Below, in pieces: positions 58,545-64,000 of a DNA stretch of 64,000 nt (positions are counted from its first letter, which is position 1; each line of letters opens with the position of its first letter). Below the pieces are notes generated by a model. That model worked only from the letters and a program-made list of their open reading frames with translations. It did not search any database and was not told the DNA's origin. The stretch is taken from assembly GCA_963693085.1 (NCBI GenBank), contig OY856409.1, positions 302,016,058-302,080,057 on the forward strand, given 5' to 3'. The position numbers and the translations under genes are program-made. This DNA comes from Alisma plantago-aquatica (Eukaryota; Streptophyta; Magnoliopsida; Alismatales; Alismataceae).

Positions 58545-60020
58545 AACGGGCTGAGCGCCAGATTAAACGACCGCTTAATTAGCTCAATGCCCAGACCGTT
58601 CAATTTTTGCCAAAATCGCCGGTTACCGTTTTTGTATTTAATCGGCCGCTCCCGCTTTTCACCCGTTTTTTCCTGTTTTTGCCCTTTTTCCCGCTTTTTG
58701 GTCGTTTTCTGTCTTATTTTTTAAATTTTGTTGTACACCTGTAACTTTATATAAACTATATGGTCCCCAAGTATTACTGACTATAATATATTAAACTTAT
58801 ATAAATTAAATATCCTATGATAAGCCTAGTTCTAATAGAATGCATACTTGTATACAAGTTGGGATAATAGGGTACCGTTGTAAAGTGTAATTTATACAAA
58901 TAAAATATATGTAACTATTATGTAATTTTAAAATGCATACTTTAGTTAATTGTACTGCTATAATGTATGACTAATTGATGATATGCACATATAACAATAA
59001 GTTAGAAAGGTATCCAATAATTAGTCTATTGTTTACTGCTTAACTATGTAAACATGTGATATAAAAATATTTCTGAATCATGCATGTAGGGTATTTTATC
59101 TATGTCAAATCTATTGTTTATTATATTATGGCTATAATTATTGTCTTATAGCTATCTTAAAAACTATTTGGGTGTTTTGTATTGTTGGGTAGATTGTTTA
59201 GAATCTTTAGATATATATAAAAGTTCCAAAGAGCATTAGTATTTATATACATATACATGTAATTTTGTATAAAATTATATAAAAAATTAAAATCCATTTT
59301 TTTTAATATCTGCCGCTTACCGCTTAACCAGTTACAATGTGTTGTTTGCACGGTTACCGCTTAACGTTTTTTAAAACATTGCTTGGAACCATACCCGCTA
59401 GTACCGTATACCCGCATTAAATAACTATCAAGTTATATACATATATACCTTGTGAGAATCTAACGGCCAAAATCAATGTATTAAAAAAGGGGAAGCGGGA
59501 GGCGTACGGACGGGACCTTGTAGCCGCTCAAGCGGCAGGCGGGCGCTTAAGCGGGCGATTTTTGAAAAGTGGATGCTTAAACTCTTATATATTTATATAC
59601 AAAATTACATGTATGTGTATATAAAAAATATATTTCTAAGGAAATCAGTAATACTAACCATTAGAAGTATAATAGAGTAATATGATATTTACTTGGATAT
59701 ATTACAGCCGTACCCTATTATATACAGCTTACATACAAAGTTTGCATTCTAAAGTAGGACTAGGTATATCATAGAACATTTAATGTATACAAGCTTCATA
59801 TATTATACTCAATACTACTTAGATTATATAATTAATTAACATTACCTGCTTACAGAAACATTTTTTTAAAAAAGCAGGAAAAAAGCGGGAAAAAGGCAAA
59901 AAGCGGGTGAAGTGGGAAAAAAGCGGGAGATTTTTGAAAACCCGCTCAAGCGGGCGCTTAAGGGCGATATTAGGCGGATGGGCTTTGCTGCCCGCTTAAG
60001 CGGCCAGGCGGCCGTTTTTT
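58545..60020. mobile_element. Long foldback element (arms over 500 bp)
   Basis: The left arm (about 58,545-59,300) is an inverted copy of the right arm (about 59,520-60,020). Paired landmarks: CGGGCTGAGCGCC with GGCGGATGGGCTTTGCTGCC; TTTTGCCCTTTTTCCCGC with GCGGGAAAAAGGCAAAA; ATAATAGGGTACCG with CGTACCCTATTATAT; TACATGTAATTTTGTATA with TATACAAAATTACATG. Edges are rich in AAGCGGGCG/CGCTTAAGCGG units. It is wholly non-coding. A transcript across it would form a long hairpin. The superfamily is not determined, and a second partial set of edge motifs at 59,310-59,570 suggests nesting. Confidence 0.75.
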
Positions 60021-60500
60021 AATTCAGTGGCCAAAATACAACTCTTATGATCTAATGGTTAGGAATTCTAACCTAACTCATTTCACTTGCACGATGTCAA
60101 CAGCCACTCAGCCAATGGAGAACAGAAGCACAGTTGAGAGCCACAGCGGCAACAGCACGACGAGTCACGATTTCACGATGTCCATGACTCATCGTTCTAC
60201 ACTCCCTCGCTTCATCCTCTGGCCGTTTCCGGACCTCCTGCCACAGCCGCACCTCCAGCAACATGACCCTGGTCCTTGCGGAAGCATAACCACATGCAAG
60301 TATCGCGGCGCCCAACTGGAACCAGTTCCAAGAGGAGGTGTTGACACGCAGCACACAACTCCAAACGAAGACCCGTTCTAGGTGGCGCCCAATTCCCGAC
60401 AACGACTAGACTCAGGCAGCATCTATTCCCCGACAGCGACGAGATTCAGTCAACAACGGGCAGCACCCAACTCTTGGCGATAAATAGCTTCAGGCATCGT
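60021..60500. other. GC-richer block, no gene recognised
   Basis: A 108-codon plus frame (60,055-60,381) and an opposing minus frame (60,402-60,097) overlap; neither has a recognisable domain. At 60,385-60,470 a phrase of about 50 bp repeats imperfectly (CCCGACAACGACTAGACTCA and CCCGACAGCGACGAGATTCA). Its origin is unclear. Confidence 0.4.
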
Positions 60501-60539
60501 CTAAATCCAGGAGCTCACCTCATCCAACGGTTGCTTGTT

Positions 60540-61328
60540 TTCTTCCCCCAAACAAATCTTCATGTTTGTTCCATGTTCATTGTTTGCTTGCCCATGTTTG
60601 TGTGTGTTTGTTTTGCTATGACGTTTATTTGATTTCTTTCATTATTCCTGTGTTTCCATGTTTGATCCCTCCTATGTTTCCATGTTTGATCCCTAATCCA
60701 TGCTCATCGTCTCCTCATTTCCACGTTTTCGGTTAATATCATTCTTTGCTTCTTTATTCAAGATTCATAAGTCCATTTCCGATAAATCGTGTTTCGTATA
60801 AATGGCAACGCTTGTTTCTTTCTTCAGAATCAATTACTAGTTTCCTATAAGGAACACTTATTGCCAAGATATGATGAGAGGTATATAAAAGACACGTAGG
60901 CGTACTCAGTACAATATTATTGAATATTGTGCTGATGTGTACCACATATCTTTTATTTAGGTTGTGGTTATGCTCTTGAAGATCCAGGATAGTTGAGAGT
61001 TGTGTGGCGAGCAGATGTACAGGTGGACCTGTTGTCTTAAGATCCTGTTGTTTAGTGGTAGTGCTTGTATGTAGAGTTTGTTGTACAATATGTAATATCA
61101 AATGTTGTAACAATTCATGTTGCAATTATATTTTGAATGGTGAACATGTGTTGTATGGTTTTATTATTGTTCATGTCAATGTGCTACTGTTGTTTCCTTC
61201 TGACTTCCTCTGATTTTCTTCTTCTTAGCCTAGTGTGGGGTGTTTAAATTGGGATTCTCGCTGAGGTGAGGGTTTCAATTTGGACGTCACACATCAGATT
61301 AAGTTTTAGAAAATCTAGGGACGTCACA
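60540..61328 (+). repeat. Putative 5' LTR (3' part)
   Basis: Sequence just upstream of the primer site. It includes a CCATGTTTGATCCCT doublet (60,657-60,700) and ends AATCTAGGGACGTCACA. Its left limit is uncertain. Confidence 0.55.
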
Positions 61329-61330
61329 AG

Positions 61331-61348
61331 TGGTATCAGAGCATGAAC
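61331..61348 (+). other. Primer-binding site, initiator-Met-tRNA type
   Basis: TGGTATCAGAGCATGAAC, two bases after the LTR terminus CA; identical to the usual plant PBS for its first 12 bases. Confidence 0.85.
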
Positions 61349-63148
61349 AATAGCAAACCCTGACATTTTCTCATTATGCAACTCAAAACCAAAGAACCTT
61401 GAACTTAATAATCTTTAGGGTTAGATTAGTAGTCTTCTAGAAACTAGATCTGACCTAGCCTCTAGGTTAGCACCTAGATGTCTGAGAACTAGGTTTAGAT
61501 TGGTGCTTCTTGTATAGCAAGTCCTTAGATGTCGTTCTTTCTTTATAGTGCAGCGGTATGGGACGTTGCATTATTTGGAAATGACATACATCGTGGGAAG
61601 AGAAATATTTGGCATATGATGCATCTATGTTTTGGGTAACTACACCAGTCTACTCCTTGTTCTCACCCATTTCACTAGATTTCATGACACTATACTCTCT
61701 ACTATGTGTGGGGCACTCATTTTCTGGATTTGGTTTTGGATTCCAATCGGATCGAACCTTAATAGTTTTCTCTGACGTGTGTTTTATCGGAGAAAAATTA
61801 TATAATATTTTATTATATATATGTATTAGAAAAATGTGTGCCCACACATGTACGAGTAGGAGGTGATCACGCAAACTAAGTGAAAGTAAATGGCATCAGT
61901 CTAGAAGAGAGAATAGTTCTAGATTAGACGTCTAGAGCCTTGTTAGAATATATGAGATAGATGGAATAGATGAAATAAGTTTTGATGATATAGTCTAAGT
62001 TTTATATAGATTATATAAGTTGAATTATGATGATATATGTTGTCTTTAAGGATTAAAGTTCAGTTTTGAGGATTTGATATAAGTTTTTATGATGCAAGTA
62101 TGTAGGTTTTTTTCTAAGATGAGATAAGTTAAGCTAAGACAAGGTTGAGAGTCAGCATGAGCCTCAAGTTATTTTACAAAGGAGGACCTCTAGTGTTAGG
62201 ACCAATTTAGGGTTAACTCCAGAAAGAGTGAGACCCAGAGGGAGAAGGTTAGGGAACCTATACTCCAAGATATGAGAAATATGTGTTATGATGTGTCCTA
62301 AACTAGAATACTCCTGAGTGAATGAGTTGAGTTGCTTTATGCATGATTCTTATAGTATTTTTGAACCCTAGATGTCCTTGGGAGGACCAAACCCTAGAGT
62401 TAGAGAGAGGCTAGTAATATATGCATATGTGAATAAGGAAATGTGAGAACCTACCATCTGGGTGAGGGAGAGAGAGTCCCAAGACCCTAGAGGTAAAAAT
62501 TGTGTTAGCTTCTGTGAAGCCAAGTGCTCAGGTGGGGTGGCTCCCATGTCGAACTCTAGTGGTGTACATATAATATAGTGTTGAGTAAGAATAACTCATG
62601 GGTAGAGACCTATGAAGAGTATGTCATAACATGCTTTGGTTTGTGCTCTGTGGCTAGATCTTGTGAAGTTAATCACTAATGCCAAAGAGGTAATCCGAGA
62701 ACCCTAGGCTAATAGAGGGAAGATAAAGTTGAGTTGTGAGATACTCATTGAGTTGAGTTAGCTCAGAGAGACTGAGCATGGCACTACCATCGTGATATGG
62801 GTTAGGAGAACCTCAATTGCACTAGATGAAGTTTTGATATATGTTTGATTAGCCACTCACATAAGTTTGTGGAGTACAACCATGATATGACTTAGATAAG
62901 AATGTGATCTAATCTTGAGCTTTGACATATAGACATGATATGAAGAAAATCTAGAAATGGTTTAATTGATATTAATGTATAAATGGTTAACCATATACAT
63001 GAATAATGATGATAATGTGCAATTGTTGGTTATCTTGTGATGAAATCACTAGTAAATGATATGATTTATTATGAGCAATGAAATAAGATCAAATGAATGA
63101 AACATGTTACATGAGGTTTTAATCTTAGTGCTTAATAAAGACAAAAGA
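61349..63148 (+). other. Element interior, non-coding
   Basis: 1.8 kb of AT-rich sequence. The plus frame at 61,609-61,866 and its minus shadow have no retroelement domain. Recurring AACCCTAGA and AGGGAGA phrases are present near 62,200-62,500, but no array. Confidence 0.55.
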
Positions 63149-63535
63149 AAATAAATTTTGACAGTTTTTTTTTATTTACGAGAGAACTGCCCCTGTAGAA
63201 GCGCCACTATTGTGACCCCCCAGACAACGTAAACTCTCGGGGCATGAGAGGGTGTGGTCTGGTCACCCCCCCCCTCCCGCGAGAACCAAATAAATTTTGA
63301 CAGTTTTTTTTTATTTACGAGAGAACTGCCCCCGTAGAAGCGTCACTATTGTGACCCCCCAGACAACGTAAACTCTCGGGGCATGAGAGGGTGTGGTCTG
63401 GTCACCCCCTCCTTCCGCGCCCAATCAAATTCGTGTTACTTTTCACAGAACGCCTTCGACGTGATTCGAACCTGGGTCCTTCATCTGGACTTACCGACAT
63501 AACAATTATGACACCTTGATATAATGGATTATCTT
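63149..63535 (-). repeat. tRNA-derived SINE-like element, body duplicated
   Basis: Minus strand, from about 63,535: AAGGTGTCATAATTGTTATG (box-A-like), then GGACCCAGGTTCGAATCACG with a good box B (GGTTCGAATC), a GC-rich body (GGGGGTGACCAGACCACACC) and an A-rich tail (AAATAAAAAAAACTG). The body and tail are present twice in tandem with a 139-bp period. Each tail copy is bounded by AAATAAATTTTGACAG (63,149-63,164 and 63,288-63,303). Head, body and tail are in plant SINE order. Read as tandem duplication, or as a truncated copy inserted at the tail of the first. Confidence 0.65.
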
Positions 63536-63816
63536 TGGTTAACTCCTTTAGAACATGGTAATATGATGTGGGAACCCTAATGCATGGGTAAAGATAACAA
63601 TGTCACTCTAACATATGAGATATATCATGACTGAACATGAGTTTCCCAACCCTTTTGAAGGGGTAGTTCACCCTAGATGCTTTAATAGCCTCCTAGGAGT
63701 GGTACATATATGTTTTGGACATGATGTTTATGGGAATGTTGCACCTAAAGTAGTGCCCTAGTTGTGTTTGAAGACCTTTTGGTTTTTCCTTGGAGTACGA
63801 GAATGGCTATATTTTG

Positions 63817-63907
63817 AGGATAACAATTCTTTTAAGATGTATATGATGTGATAGACTCGACTTTTGTCTTAATTTCGAGGACAAGATATCTTTTAAGGTG
63901 TGTAGGA
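63817..63907 (+). other. Duplicated gypsy pol-end / polypurine region
   Basis: Two 60-bp repeats: TTTTGAGGATAACAATTC + TTTTAAGATGTATATGATG, then TTTCGAGGACAAGATATC + TTTTAAGGTGTGTAGGATG. Each is followed by TGATAGA. Only the second keeps a good GGACAAGAT...TTTTAAGG context. Confidence 0.6.
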
Positions 63908-64000
63908 TGTGATAGAGAGCTCTTTTGGAACTCATATATTGAGTTATGTTGAGTTTGGGTGTGTTAAAGAATAGAATAGATTGTGATTAGATGAATACAA
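63908..64000 (+). repeat. Putative 3' LTR start, cut by window end
   Basis: It begins TGTGATAGAGAGCTC directly after the polypurine-type tract. Only about 90 bp is visible. Confidence 0.45.

Larger units (their letters stand above)
60500..64000 (+). mobile_element. Partial plus-strand gypsy-type element, cut by window end
   Basis: A presumptive 5' LTR end (...GGGACGTCACA at 61,328) is followed two bases on by TGGTATCAGAGCATGAAC (61,331-61,348), a textbook initiator-Met-tRNA primer site. 2.5 kb later the gypsy pol-end signature TTTCGAGGACAAGATATC + TTTTAAGGTGTGTAGGATG leads into TGTGATAGAGAGC (about 63,908), a likely 3' LTR start. The interior shows no gag or pol. The 5' LTR start could not be matched to the putative 3' LTR, because only about 90 bp of the latter is inside the window. 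Confidence 0.65.

Noticed and set aside
60055..60402. Opposing frames of about 100 codons in a GC-richer block
   Set aside because: Both strands are open because of base composition. No domain or splice context was recognised.

Overview
The window is nuclear DNA from a flowering plant with a large, repeat-rich, AT-rich genome. The evidence is nested LTR retrotransposons with plant initiator-Met-tRNA primer sites, plant L1 and RTE LINEs, a CACTA transposon, hAT and PIF/Harbinger-like elements, tRNA-derived SINE-like sequence, a scrap of plastid DNA, and one spliced plant-type exon. The species cannot be named from what is visible. No complete protein-coding gene was found. Most long open frames are shadows inside repeats.

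Layout. 1-510: two direct copies of one arm of the foldback family that appears in full at 42,459-44,348. 1,070-2,244 and 4,795-5,220: truncated LTRs of the same Ty1-copia family that is intact at 27,881-36,876. 7,377-14,842: a CACTA (En/Spm) transposon with matching CACTACGAAAAA ends and a TGA/TGA target duplication. It carries gene-like fragments: the NFS1 cysteine desulfurase C-terminus, an RNase H domain and several exon-like pieces. 18,661-21,620: a broken, 5'-truncated L1-type LINE on the minus strand.

22,708-40,364 is a large minus-strand Ty3-gypsy-type element with LTRs of about 3.25 kb but only about 2.1 kb of non-coding interior of its own (LARD-like). A 9.0-kb Ty1-copia element (Tork-like, minus strand) sits inside it, with 2.2-kb LTRs, primer site, polypurine tract, a gag frame broken only by stop codons, a decayed reverse transcriptase/RNase H region and a CTTAC/CTTAT duplication.

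42,459-45,515 holds a foldback element with a degenerate tandem array in its loop, then a hAT element with a perfect 8-bp duplication (AGACGAGG). 46.5-47.2 kb holds a tRNA-like cassette and long (TA)n tracts. 47,820-48,117 is an RTE-clade LINE 3' end. 52.2-53.5 kb is a 300-bp direct repeat flanking a palindrome-rich minisatellite. 53,865-54,179 is a composite plastid insertion (ndhF next to 16S rRNA) between 16-bp direct repeats.

54,838-54,981 is the best host-gene candidate: the last exon of a SYP81/syntaxin-18-like SNARE on the minus strand, with a splice acceptor, tail anchor and stop. 56.3-60.0 kb holds further inverted-repeat elements and a degenerate hAT. 60.5-64.0 kb is a partial plus-strand gypsy-type element with a SINE-like insertion.

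The genes do not form a pathway. The biology here is layered transposition, capture of host and plastid fragments, and decay. The recurring oddity is that several unrelated repeats carry islands of short near-perfect palindromes.
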